This document shows positions 8,260 to 19,064 of a stretch of DNA of 64,000 bases, one piece after another; position 1 is the stretch's first letter, and every line of letters starts with the position of its first letter. The notes under the pieces are model-generated. The model worked only from the letters and a program-made list of their open reading frames with translations. It was not told the origin of the DNA and searched no databases. The stretch lies in assembly GCA_905147135.1 (NCBI GenBank), contig LR990053.1:17558501-17622500 (forward strand), in the 5' to 3' direction. A program made the position numbers and the translations under genes. The stretch comes from Blastobasis lacticolella (lineage: Eukaryota > Arthropoda > Insecta > Lepidoptera > Blastobasidae).

Positions 8260-9965
8260 GTTTTACAACATTATTCAGGTACTTGAGGCTTCATGAAGAA
8301 AAGGGATAAGATTAATGTTGGTAATGTTGCATGTTAGGAATATTTTAGATCAACTTAAGCGTCGCCTAAAGTGTCGTGCTATGAGCGATAAAATTAAATT
8401 TACCAAGAATGACTCTAAGTTAGTATTACCTTGTCCTTATTTCCTTTTATTTTCACTACTCGTCAGCACTGAAGATACTAAGTCAATGTTGGTAACTTAC
8501 ACGTTGATCAAATAGCCTACCTATGAATTACTACAATTACAGTAATATGCATGTAGAGTAGTTTATTAATCGACTGTAGCACAGGTACTCGTATTAATAT
8601 TATTTTCCGTCCCAGCGCTGCGCATCCATAAAGTAATTTAGGTAGATTGTGATCAAGGCAACAGAAACACAATTTGTTTTATTGCATCCATTAGTTTATT
8701 GCTATGCCTAGGATGGCAGTTCTGTTGTTTTGTAGCTTAAAAGCATCGATCAATTTCCGTATTACAAGTGTTTTGAACAACTTTGCTCATCAACACTTAA
8801 GTTTACATGCGCAGGCTTGCAAAACACTATTAAATTCATTGATACTAAACTACTACTACTTACTGATTGCTGTAAAACTGTATGGAAATAAATACATAAA
8901 TAAATACCCAGTTGAACGTCCGGTGACAGTTTTGATGGATAATAATATCAGGATTCCGATTTCGGATTGATTCCAAAATTCGATGAGGTTCCCGTATCCC
9001 GGATAATACGGCATAACCGAATACGTGGATAAAGTAGCAGGCAAAAGCTAGTCTACACCTACTACACTATTTAGGAAATGTGTAATAGGTGTAATTACTA
9101 ATAATTCAAAGTTTGTAAGGATGTTTGTAACTGCTTCACGCTAGACTGCTAGAATAAAAACTACTAGAATTTTTTTAAAACTTACAAACATATAGTCACG
9201 CCTATTGCCCGTAGGGATAGGCAGAGACCATATCGACATTAATTTTAATAATAATAATAATCAGTTTATTTCAGGCTAAAAATATACAGATTTACGTAAG
9301 TATAATGCCCATATATTGTTAGTAATTCTTAAAACACTATGTGTTAGTACTTATTTAATACAAGGATTTTAATTTCCCCTTTTTATAATCCCAGTCCCAG
9401 CCCAGGTATTCCCAGGTATTCTGGCAAATTGTGCGGTCGGCGCAGGGGTAACGCTAGCTCGAGACAGTCCTAGCGCTTCGGACACACTGGAAGGGCTCTT
9501 CGTTTTCTCCTCAGGCTGGTCACGCGGACGCTTTGGCATAACATAACGTCGAAACACAACTCCACGCGGCAAAAGATCTTTCTGGAGTAGGAGGATTTTG
9601 ATGATATTTAGCAGTAATGTAGCTGATATCCCAGAATAACTCATGATTATGCTGTAATTTATTTTGAAATTTAATATGGTTCGCGCGGGGACGCGTCCGG
9701 AACGTAATAACCGAATTATACGCGTAAGAAGTCGCGGGCTAAAGCTAGTACCTACTAGCTATTATAGAGAGGTCAAGTATGGGTGTAATCACCTCAAATT
9801 GGTACCGACAGGAATTATAACCAATGAAGTCACGGGATAATTAATGTAATTACTTTCTCGATAACTCTGTCAATTAAATGGAAATTATCTATGGTAACTG
9901 AAACAGTTGAATCTCGATCGCTCAGGTAGTTACTTTATTATTAGGTAGGTACTTAATCGTTACTT
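8260..9965. other. No gene seen
   Basis: AT-rich sequence with several short chance frames (for example 8315-8515 and 8704-8970). An (AAT)n-headed LINE tail on the - strand probably lies at 9240-9300. The - strand frame at 9369-9644 is a little more GC-rich but shows no recognised domain. Confidence 0.4.
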
Positions 9966-9969
9966 ACTA

Positions 9970-10172
9970 GCGACCCGCCCCGGTTTCACACGGGTTTTTG
10001 TCGGCTTTTCTTTAAAATAATATGCACGTATTATCGATATAAATCTTCCGGAAATAATTCTCAAGTGTATGGTGAAAACCGCATCAAAATCCGTTGCGTG
10101 GTTTCGGTGGAATTAGCGGAAATAGACAGACATGGAAAGCGACTTTAATTTATACCTACTTTTTTATAAGTA
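9970..10172 (+). repeat. Lepidopteran interspersed repeat fragment
   Basis: Contains GAAAACCGCATCAAAATCCG and GGAAAGCGACTTTAATTTAT, as in the repeat at 3472-3655. A further piece with TTGAACGGATTTTCATGCGG lies at 10590-10685. Non-coding. Confidence 0.5.
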
Positions 10173-10329
10173 GATAAATAATAGTTTGTAATACGTAACT
10201 GCGGGTTCCATAAATTTTGTCTATATGTAACGTAGGTTACATAGTTTAGACAAAGTAAGTTAAGTCATGGACATGACGCATGAAATATCTTTGAAGCCAC
10301 ACACAACTCAACCATGACGGGTGTGTATC

Positions 10330-10570
10330 GTTAACACCAGAAATAAGTAGGTATTAGGTAGCCTAATCGGTGGTAGCCATTCATTCAACCTAATCACGGG
10401 TAAAACCTAATATATTATAAGTAATAGGTATATCTTCCTTGGCACAAATAACAGAAATAAGTAGGTATTAGGTAGCCTAAACGGAGTTAGTCATTAATCC
10501 CACAAAATAACGGGTAAAAGCAAGTTTAATTCATAAGTAAAGTACCTAGATTTATCTTCCTTGGCACAAA
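10330..10570 (+). repeat. Local direct duplication, ~115-bp units
   Basis: The block AGAAATAAGTAGGTATTAGG followed by TAGCCTAA occurs at about 10340 and again at about 10452. Each copy is followed by CGGGTAAAA, a TATCTTCCTTGGCACAAATA-type end and related sequence. The units are imperfect, so this is an old tandem duplication. Confidence 0.6.
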
Positions 10571-10699
10571 TATGCACTGCATCACATATTATAAAAAAAG
10601 TCCCACGCCGCGTCTGTCTGCCTGTTCGCGATCAACTCAAAAACTATTGAACGGATTTTCATGCGGGTTTTCACCAATAGACAGGGATGAAGAAGGTTA

Positions 10700-10935
10700 A
10701 TGTTTTTTTTTTTTTTTTTTGTCATACGGTAGGCAAACAGGCAAGCGGGCCACCTGATGGAAAGTGGTCACCACTGCCTATAGACATTAGCAACACCAAG
10801 AGTATCGCGAATGCGTTGCCCACCTCTATAACACGTTGCTCTGGCTGCAAAAGGCAAATGCCACTCCACTGCCAAAGCCACGGTTCCCCAAATCCCCACC
10901 CCATGGAACATTGGAAACCTTACTCACGTTTATTT
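10700..10935 (-). repeat. LINE/SINE 3' end sharing the Jockey-like tail
   Basis: A T-run and GGTAGGCAAACAGGCAAGCG, then CCACCTGATGGAAAGTGGTC, match the tail of the LINE at 54485-56262. Upstream (in element sense) the sequence differs from that LINE and matches the + strand repeats at 40190-40290 and 43975-44140 (GGCAAATGCCACTCCACTGC). It is therefore a separate element that borrows the LINE tail, possibly a SINE. Confidence 0.6.
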
Positions 10936-11089
10936 GGTAAGGTAAGGTAAGGTGCAGATAAACCGTGGTCAGTACCGTCAGGGGTTCCAATCGGCTCCCG
11001 AAACTGTTCATTCAGCCAGTCTCAGGGTCCCCAGCAAGACCTTGGTCAACCTCGCTTCGCCAACGTGTTTTTTAAAATATTAAATTAGA

Positions 11090-11200
11090 CAGGAATTTGA
11101 ACACCATCCCACCTGTTAGCAAGTGACGATGCAGCCGAAGATGGAGCATGCCTGTTAAGGAACAGCCTATTCACTCTAGCCTTCAAGGCGTCTAGATTAT
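11090..11200 (+). repeat. LINE 3' UTR scrap (AAGTGACGATGCAGCC family)
   Basis: Reads CACCTGTTAGCAAGTGACG followed by GATGGAGCATGCCTGTTAAG. The same block recurs at 16800-16880 (TAGTAAGTGACGATGCGGCC, GATGGAGCATGCCTGTC). Non-coding repeat. Confidence 0.5.
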
Positions 11201-11409
11201 ATTAATCAGGGACCACACTCACAGGCGAACGATTCTTTGACATTGTGTAATGTTATGTAAATTAATTATCAAACATTTGAATTTATGTATATTGTTACAT
11301 TAATTTTCGTATAAGTACTTATATATGTACTGTAACTCTGACGATCCCTAACTGAAAACACATTTTTGACATATTGAATATTATCATATTGAAATTGCAT
11401 TTACTTTTG

Positions 11410-11683
11410 AGAAATAAATAATAATAATAATAAATAATCGTGGAAAAATTCAGACAGCGCCATCTAACCCTAAACTAAGCAAAGCTTGTACTATGGGTGC
11501 TAGCTAACTGACATACTACTTATATACTTTTTTTAAATACATATACTTATTATGCATAGAACACCCAGACCCGTAACAGAAATTAAAATTTATCATTTTA
11601 AATTTATGCCCGGCCGGGAATCGAACCCGGGATCTCTTGCGTGGCTGACTGGCATGTTGACCACTAAACCACTCAGGTCGTCA
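11410..11683 (-). mobile_element. tRNA-derived SINE, copy 1
   Basis: Read on the - strand it starts with a tRNA-like head: an A-box-like GAGTGGTTTAGTGG and a B box GGGTTCGATTCCC. A body follows with ACGGGTCTGGGTG, CACCCATAGTACAAGCTTTG and a TAGATGGCGCTG block, then an AAT-rich tail. Pol III would start at the head and move by LINE machinery. It faces the SINE at 11847-12089. Confidence 0.85.
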
Positions 11684-11846
11684 GCATAAATGAAATATAA
11701 AAAATCTAAATCAACGTGTTCTATTCCTTAGCCAACTATATTATAAAGGTTGACCAAAGTGGCTCGTGCGGATAGCTGGAAGATCCACGACATAAGGATT
11801 AAGCGTTCGCCGGGATCGCGTCTCCCGATGGCGGAAGGACACACCT

Positions 11847-12089
11847 CGACAATCTGAGTGGTTCAGTTGGTTAACATGACGGTCGCCACGCAGAGGTCCC
11901 GGGTTCGATTCCCGGCTGAGCAGAAATTGAAATGATGAATTTTAATGTCTGGTACGGGTCTGGGTGTAGTATGTATTTAAAAATTATATAAGTAGTGTAT
12001 CAGTTATTTAACACCCATAACACAAGCTATGCTTACTTTGGGGCTAGATGGCGCTGTGTTGATTTGTCCAAGTATACTTATTTATTTAC
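11847..12089 (+). mobile_element. tRNA-derived SINE, copy 2
   Basis: Same family as 11410-11683 in the opposite orientation. The head holds CTGAGTGGTTCAGTTGG and GGGTTCGATTCCCGG, then GAAATTGAAATGATGAATTT, the GTCTGGGTGTAG block, GGGGCTAGATGGCGCTG, and a TTATTTATT tail. The two heads are separated by about 163 bp. Confidence 0.85.
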
Positions 12090-13410
12090 CTAACGAGTGG
12101 CGAGCTCTTTGAGACCGTGCAATGGTCAGCATTACTAAACTGTACAATTTCTTTGAAAAACGACGACGAGAGCCGTGTCAGCATATCACATTGTCGTAAT
12201 TTAAGCAGAAACAAAATTTAAAACACATTGTTAAAAGTTATATCAGCGCATAACTGAGGTTATCAGTTTAATACTGATACATAAGTAGGTTGATAGCCTC
12301 TATGTTTATGTCAAAATCTTTGACCAGAATCTTTGACAGATAACGTTTTGAACTTCGTCTAGCAACGGGAGATCAAGTTCATATCATAATATCGTGATCA
12401 CCAAGTCAAGGGCAGGATTTTCTTTTGAAGAATTATTGCAATAATTCTTTTGTCATTAGATAGGTAAACATTTGTTTTACTTACTGGCGCATCTTCCTCT
12501 TCTGAGCTTGAAATGTCCATTGTAAACAAACACAAAATATAACAAAACCTACCTACTACTCATTGTTCAAACAACAGATGCCTATTAGCCTAATAAATAC
12601 GGCGACACGAAACGATAAGATAAAAATAGAATTAGTTATCGTCCGTAAATTAATCCAAGTAGGTAATATGGCATTTTGCGAGAACTACAGCTCATTAATG
12701 TCAAACGCGAACTCACGACCAAGCGACGCGACAAAAGCGACTTAGGCATGTTGCGGGTGGTACGAAATAATGTTTGACGAGCGGTTTTTAATGCCTATAA
12801 TGCTATAAAATGCCATTACATTACGTAAAACGAAACCGCTGAAAATACACTTGGAAATGTGTTTCGAAACACTGGAAAATATGTTTTATTGCTCATTGGA
12901 ACGGTATAAAACTGTCATGCGTGAAAGTAGTGGGGCCGTTGGGTGTTTAGGTAATTTTAAATGGAATGCCTGATGCGAATTCGCTTTATTTGACATTAGA
13001 TGACGATAAGGGTTATTATAGCAATTTATTTAATAAAAAGTAACCAAATCGGGCATTGGTTTACATAAAGTCAGGCAGGGTTTCGAACTTAGCGCTTTCG
13101 GCGCCGGATCAAGTGGATTTGTTATATGTTTGGTGCGCATTATCACAGCTTTAGCGCTTCATTTTTGTATATTTAGCGCCTGTTTTGGGGTTTTCAGACA
13201 AAATCTAGAAATTTAGCGCATTTTTAAGATATCGCAGCCCGTTTTTGCTAGAAGCAGTGGTCAGGTGGATCGCCTGATCGCGTGCCTCTCTAGACCAAGC
13301 TGGACATGCTGGACATCCTGAACAATAAAAAATAAAGCTAACTTTTTAACCAACTAAGTAAGTAAGTGAAGACAATAGTTTACGACTAGCTCGTAAAGGG
13401 ATGATGATGA
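12090..13410. other. No gene seen
   Basis: AT-rich DNA. Notable only for a 22-bp perfect palindrome at 12428-12449 (AAGAATTATTGC and its inverse) and an (ATG)n run at 13392-13412 ending an unassigned repeat. Confidence 0.4.
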
Positions 13411-13414
13411 TGAT

Positions 13415-13955
13415 TTTTTTTATAGTAAACATTAGGAAATCAAGTAAGCGGGCCACCCGATTAAAACCTGGTCACCGCCATAAGAACATCAGCAGCGCCA
13501 GTAGGCTAATTACGTAACTCAGTTGCTCACAATTCAACGTATCATCGACTTCATGAGTGCAGTTGCTAACAAAATTCCATTGCAATCAATTGAAACTATT
13601 AATCTAAACTAATCGATCCCACGTAATCGCAAAAGTAAAAATTTCAATCATCGAAATCAGAGAAATGTTAGCAACAGAGTTACGAAATCGTCTACAGGGC
13701 GTCACCAGTACGTTGCCCGCCTCTAATGAGAACTCTAATTACCAGTTGTAGAATCAACAATAGATACTTACAACATTCTTCCGAATCGTTATGTATATAT
13801 CAATAAACAGATAGACGGTCTACGTAATATCGATGAGAACCCAGCCTGCGGCGGGTGATGCGATGGCGGAATTCTGCTGTGGGCACCAGATAACCAGATT
13901 CTTAGAATATTCTCCATTGTACAGCCCGAGCACAAACACACGGAGCCAGTCCTTC
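13415..13955 (-). pseudogene. Decayed Jockey-like LINE 3' end, split by a MITE
   Basis: The + strand shows GCGGGCCACCCGATTAAAAC after a T-run (3' tail). At 13830-13955 a block GCGGGTGATGCGATGGCGG, ending in TCTCCATTGTACAGCCCG, matches the C-terminal coding part of the LINE at 54505-56262. The pieces are in the right order for one - strand element. A MITE at 13513-13684 interrupts it. There are many substitutions and no open frame. Confidence 0.65.
13513..13684. mobile_element. ~172-bp MITE inside the LINE relic
   Basis: The left end CGTAACTCAGTTGCTCAC is matched by the inverse of the right end (CGTAACTCTGTTGCTAAC), 16 of 18 bases. It separates two parts of the LINE relic at 13415-13955. A clear target duplication was not found. 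Confidence 0.6.
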
Positions 13956-15420
13956 GAACAGCTAGGTGGTCAGAGATTGTAACTTAAGAGATTAATGCAT
14001 CACAAAGATCAGTCGCATTATTTAACCGATTATGATGATTTAATTTTTATTGTGTAGCTATTAAGCCTGGGCAATATATATGATTGTGGAAACTGGAACA
14101 CCTGATGTAGAACCATTATAAATCTGATAAACTAGAAGAAATATAAAAATGAGGCCAAATGGATTTTGAGGGGGTTTTCGCAATTTGGTTGTTTAGGGTC
14201 CAATTTAAAATCTAGGCCATGTTTCATCTAATTCGGTTGGGTAGAAAAGGAGATACAGCATGACCTATCCGAAGTACTAACTTTCATACATTAAGGGAGG
14301 TCATTTAAAAAGCAAAAGCTAGTGTATTCTATATCACGAGTTTTGTATCGGCAAGGTTGGGGTTTCTTTTTTTGTTTGCCCCAATTCCTAAACCCTTTAT
14401 TACCACTAAGTAGGTACCTAGCTTACTCGTATTATAGGCAATTGCTAAGTATTATTAACTCCCAATAAAAAAAGAGGTGTGTTCAAGTTTGATGTGTGTA
14501 TCTGTGGCATCATACCTCCCGAACGGATAGACCGATTTGGATGCGGTTTTCTGTGCTTGAAAGCCATTTAATCAAGATGGTTCCTAGCTTTGTTTCATTA
14601 AAATCAGTTATGTAGTTTAAAAAATATTTGAGTATAAGTAAACTTGGTCGAGGGTTCTCCGACTTTTTCTGTCAGTTAGGTTATTTATATCTAATTATAA
14701 TATTAACGATTAGAGATATTATAACATTAGATTAAACAAACAATATAGATACAATTCCCGTGAACTAACACTGTTCGAGTAGGCCTACCGCACTGCATAC
14801 GTACCTAAAAGCTAATCTAACTAGCCGTAGTGAATGAGGAAAACAGCATTGTTGTTGTCACGAGGCATTTCCGACGTAACTGTACCTTTATGTGGTACGA
14901 GACAAGTAGGTATACGATAAATCACATGTTGTTCATTATAACCAGTTGTTTGGCTCGAGAGACGCGCGCGCCGTTTTCTCCACGCGGCGATTTGGCCTCG
15001 CGCCGGCCTTCACGATGCCGGAAAACAGAATAATTCACAAAAACCCGTCGCTAAACAACCGACAGGCAGCTCCGTCTTCATGGCTACCTCATTCCGTATG
15101 CTGCGGCTTTAAAATTCCATTCACAGAAACAATATTTGCCATCCATTTACAGGCATAAGTCGCTACTACTTCTGGGGCTGTTGTCCGAACCACGATTGTA
15201 ACACATAGATAACGAGTGATAAGAACGAGGCGCCATATGTTTATCAACGTAACATTGATCTACGTAATTCGCTTGGTGTAGGAAATAAGGTTAATATTTC
15301 AGGACGAGGACAATGCACTAGTAAATACCTTCCAAAACAGGTAATTATTGTCAATACCAACTACCAATTCAACAGTAGTGGAGAGAATAATGGCGCCAAA
15401 ATTTGAGTTCGACCTTTGCT
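13956..15420. other. No supported gene; interspersed repeat at 14490-14640
   Basis: A repeat block (CCCGAACGGATAGACCGATT, TGCTTGAAAGCC) of a common lepidopteran family lies at 14490-14640. The two frames at 14830-15160 show no recognised domain. Confidence 0.4.
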
Positions 15421-15424
15421 CGTC

Positions 15425-15880
15425 TTTCCGCGTATGAGCGCACGAGTCGAAATACCACGGCACAGCGTTCACGTGCCGCGGACGTCACACTTGCAACATT
15501 ATGTGCCATAAACACGCGGGTTCACTCACCGGCTTGTCATTTCGGCCGTGGGGACCTTCAGTCATTTTCTAAGATGTGATAGAACCGCCGCTGTCCGTGC
15601 GGGTGGCATCTGCAAAGGTGCGCTGAGGTCATAAGAGGTTCGGTGCCGGTACACTCGGGTCGCAAAAGGGTTGGTAGCTCACTTGCGGGTCCTCGGTTCG
15701 CGGGTCGGCGGCATTTGGCGCGAAGTTTGGGCGGGAAGACGCGGGCGGCAGGCGAGCGCGCGCGGTGCGGAGCGGTGCTCACTGGCGACGCGCGACGGCG
15801 GGCGGAGGCGGACCGCCGTCGGCGAATGACGCGCTCGGCGACCGCTGACGTAGTGCCACACGTTCCGTTATCACTGTTCC
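15425..15880 (+). promoter_or_regulatory. CpG-rich promoter-like block
   Basis: About 450 bp far richer in CpG than the flanks, with an E-box CACGTG (15470), an initiator-like TTCAGTCAT (15558) and a TGACGTAG element (15846). Overlapping frames on both strands (15558-15920) follow from the GC content and have no known domain. It may be the 5' end of a host gene whose next exon is not identifiable here. Orientation is a guess. Confidence 0.3.
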
Positions 15881-16334
15881 TAACACGAAATTCTGAGAGG
15901 CTGTTCGGTGTATAATACACTCATTAAACGATAGTCAGTAGTTTATTCGTTGTAGTAGCACAGGTTGTAGCTGAAACTTTATTTATCCTTAAAACCAGTA
16001 ATAACAGACCAATGACGTGGTATTTACTAGACATTGTTCAATAATTAGTTAAGGCAGTCAAGTGTGTAATTATGCGCTCAGCAACAGTGGCACAAAGGAA
16101 TATTTGCTCACATAATTATGCCAGGCGCTATAAGCTGTTATTTCGTTGAAGGGTTTCATTTATTATATGTGTACACTCGAGTTGAGTCGAGACCCAAACC
16201 CCAGTCAAGATAAATTGTTCAAATAACTCGGACGTGGAGGCTAATTATGCAAAGATAAGAAGAGTGTTAAATTAGTTTATTTTGTTATGTTTGTAAAAAA
16301 CCACTAAGCATTAAGGCTAAACTACACAATTATA

Positions 16335-16475
16335 GACATACCGGCTTCAGCTGAAAATCAGCGTCGCAGCCTCGGCTTTGGCAATACGCTGGACTGGATC
16401 CGTTTCGGAATTTTATTACTCTGTGTACCTATTTACTTTACCTATTTAAATGACGAATAAATGTATATTCTATTC
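16335..16475 (+). repeat. LINE 3' UTR with TATTC-type tail
   Basis: GGCTTCAGCTGAAAATCAGC, then GCAATACGCTGGACTGGATC, ending in a TATTCTATTCTATT run, matches the usual 3' UTR and pentanucleotide tail of an insect LINE. No coding part remains. Confidence 0.5.
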
Positions 16476-16479
16476 TATT

Positions 16480-16765
16480 TTAAAACGATGATGATGACTT
16501 ACAGTAACAGATCGTTCACCACACACAAGCTGTAGAGTATATTACACACCTTGGCAAAGGAATTGTCGCGGGATTGGTCATCTTGGCGTTAATGGTAATG
16601 ACACAGGATTTGGCAGACTGCCGTCTGATCTCCGTGACCCTGTTAACAAGCGAACCCGACCATATTGGATCATGGTTACTCATTTAGTCGCCTGAACGTG
16701 CAGGTTTCATCACGATATTTTCCCTCACCGTAATAGCTTCGGTTAGTGTTTAACTATTGTAATAA
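16480..16765 (+). repeat. Lepidopteran repeat with GTGCAGGTTTCATCACGA block
   Basis: Includes CTTGGCGTTAATGGT, CTGATCTCCGTGACCCTG and CGTGCAGGTTTCATCACGAT followed by TTTTCCCTCACCGTA, a block very common in lepidopteran genomes. Non-coding. Confidence 0.55.
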
Positions 16766-16789
16766 CTCTTTTTTTTATTTTAAATTTGG

Positions 16790-16975
16790 CTAGCCAGGCT
16801 TTTGACAGCCACCTCACCTGGTAGTAAGTGACGATGCGGCCAATGATGGAGCATGCCTGTCTAGAAACAGCCTACTCCGAAAAATTACATTGGTACATGG
16901 CTTGAACCTGACACCTCTCGCTTACGAGTCGGACCCCTTAACTGTTACGCTACCGTCGCTCTAGGTATCTTGTGT
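16790..16975 (-). mobile_element. SINE with tRNA-like head (family 2)
   Basis: On the - strand a head reads GCGACGGTAGCGTAACAG ... TCCGACTCGTAAGCGAGAGG and GTCAGGTTCAAG (degenerate B box). The remaining part carries the AAGTGACGATGCGGCC block. Related heads lie at 26520-26595 and 50252-50335. Confidence 0.5.
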
Positions 16976-17068
16976 CTAGTGTACAAGACAACACGTAATT
17001 GGACTTGCATACGCTGTATTTCTCGACCTCGATTTCGGTGATAGCGCATCTAGCATTATGCTTTGTCT

Positions 17069-17465
17069 AATGAGGAGTTTTCCAGTAGGTATTCTCAATT
17101 GGTTTCAAAAAGCATCAATAGATGGCGCTCCTACAATTTTGGTAATTTTTTCACCAAAAGGTTCACTGAAATGTATTTTAATACAAACTTTTCATATTTG
17201 TATTGCGTCCATTCTTGATCCTAGTGTCCATGAAACGAATTGACTCAGTCAAATTGATATTTTGTTTGATGTAATATTTTATTACAACCTCTAAAATGGT
17301 TAAAAACTATTGATAAATACAATATTATCCAATACAACATACCCAGTGTTTACATTATTTTTACTAAGAACCTATTTCAAGCGATTATGAATTACCAAAA
17401 TTGTCAGGGCGCCATCTAGGGAGTGGTGAGGAATGCTTTAGATACCTATTGGAAAACTGCTCATT
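17069..17465 (+). mobile_element. ~410-bp MITE family, copy 2
   Basis: Starts AATGAGGAGTTTTCCAGTAG and ends TATTGGAAAACTGCTCATT. The interior holds ATAGATGGCGCTCCTACAAT near the left and AATTGTCAGGGCGCCATC near the right, themselves inverted relative to each other. Non-coding; no convincing target duplication. Confidence 0.9.
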
Positions 17466-17924
17466 GTGTCAGGACAGCGCGAAGTGGCGTTCCATAGTCC
17501 CAGCCTACCCCACCTGTGGGACACAGGCGTTAGCTTTATGTATGCTTTATATTAGCTACTAAACTACTAACAAATTTTTTCCTTGTTTTCTTAAATAAAA
17601 CCTAATAATTTACCTTCATTCATGTTTCCTTATTTATGATTTATCTGTAATATTTTAAAACCTTTACTTAAAATTTACGGGCTTTACTTCATTTTAACTT
17701 ACATTTTTCATTAACTTCATTAAAAATACCTTCTAAGCTTAATTATTACACTCTCACCATATTTCATTACCTTCCGCGGCCTCATTACACTTCTTTCTCA
17801 TTGATATTATTTATAATAAAAGCATTTACATGAACGCTTTTCACATTAATCTATAACTAGAAGGTGTAGGAATAGTTTAAGACAAAAATAGGACGAAACC
17901 GATAACTTTTAGAAAATTCCAGGA
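17466..17924. other. No gene seen between MITE copies
   Basis: AT-rich DNA; a short C-rich scrap at 17475-17530 (CCAGCCTACCCCACCTGTGG) may be another repeat fragment. Confidence 0.4.
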
Positions 17925-18264
17925 AATGAGGAGTTTTCCAGTAGGTATTGTCAGTTGGTTTCAAAAAGCATCAATAGATGGCGCTCCTACAATTCTGGTA
18001 AATTTTTTAAATCTGTATGATTTTGCCAATGATATCATGCAGCCATCTAATACTAAACCTAAAAATAAAATGTTTATTAATATAAACATAACTTTTAAAG
18101 GTTAAACGAAATGAACAAAGACATATTTTTATAAATAGCCACTATGTTCCATTTTATTACAACCTCTAAAATGGTTGAAAACTATTAATAAAAACAATAT
18201 TATCCAATACAACGTACCCAGTGTTTATATCCCCTTTGCTAAGAACCTTTTTCAAGCGATTATC
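17925..18264 (+). mobile_element. ~410-bp MITE family, copy 3 (3'-truncated)
   Basis: Carries the complete left end (AATGAGGAGTTTTCCAGTAG) but stops at CAAGCGATTATC. There the next copy starts; its last ~75 bp, including the right terminus, are missing and do not reappear after the next copy. Confidence 0.85.
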
Positions 18265-18679
18265 AATGAGGAGTTTTCCAGTAGGTATTGATAGTTTGTT
18301 TCAAAAAGCATCAATAGATGGCGCTCCTACAATTTTGGTAATCTTCTTTAAATCTGTATGATGGTGGCAGTGATTTCATGCAGCCAAGTAATACTAAACT
18401 TAAAAATAAAGTGTTTATTAATAGAAACATAACTGTTAAAGATTGAACGAAGTGTAAAAATAAATATTTATAGAAGTTGGCACTATGTTCCATTATTATT
18501 ACAACCTCTAAAATTGTTGAAAACTATTGACAAATATAATATTTTCCAATACAACGTACCCAGGGTTTATATCCTGTTTGCTAAGAAACTATTTCAAGCG
18601 ATTATCAATTACCAAAATTGTCGGGGCGCCATCTAGTGAGTTAGGAATGCCTTAAATACCTATTGGAAAACTCCTCATT
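18265..18679 (+). mobile_element. ~410-bp MITE family, copy 4
   Basis: Complete: AATGAGGAGTTTTCCAGTAG at the left and TATTGGAAAACTCCTCATT at the right. It abuts the broken edge of copy 3, so the junction looks like recombination or template switching within the family rather than a simple insertion. Confidence 0.9.
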
Positions 18680-19064
18680 TAGGATGATAATTTTGACAGT
18701 TCACAGTAGGGATGGGGGGTGTAAAATCGTTAACGAATCTATTCGATTATCGATTATCATTGTCATAGAACTTGGAATCGATAGTTGCATAGTTATTCAG
18801 TACGTGTTATACAAAATAAACTATTTATTTTGTTTTGAATTTATTATTTACTAACACGACATTAAAATCCGGGTGGCTTCGTCCAAGGATTTGTTACCTA
18901 CCTTCCCATTTTTTGCTTAAAAACCTTACAATTTAGGATAGGGTATACCGTACCTAATTTCACTGTATATGAGCTCTACTATCACCCCACGAGAGATTTT
19001 ACACCTATTTCCAATCACCCTGTATATACCATGTTGCAAGAACTATTCAGAGTTGTTCATGTAA
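18680..19064. other. No gene seen
   Basis: AT-rich DNA containing a GGGATGGGGGGTGTAAAATCG block and TCGATTATCGATTAT run at 18705-18760. Confidence 0.35.

Noticed and set aside
11608..11683. Possible true tRNA gene
   Set aside because: Good A and B boxes, but it is followed by a SINE body shared with five other copies; it is a SINE head.
15558..15920. Arginine-rich frames on both strands
   Set aside because: GC-rich CpG block without domain likeness; treated as promoter-like DNA.
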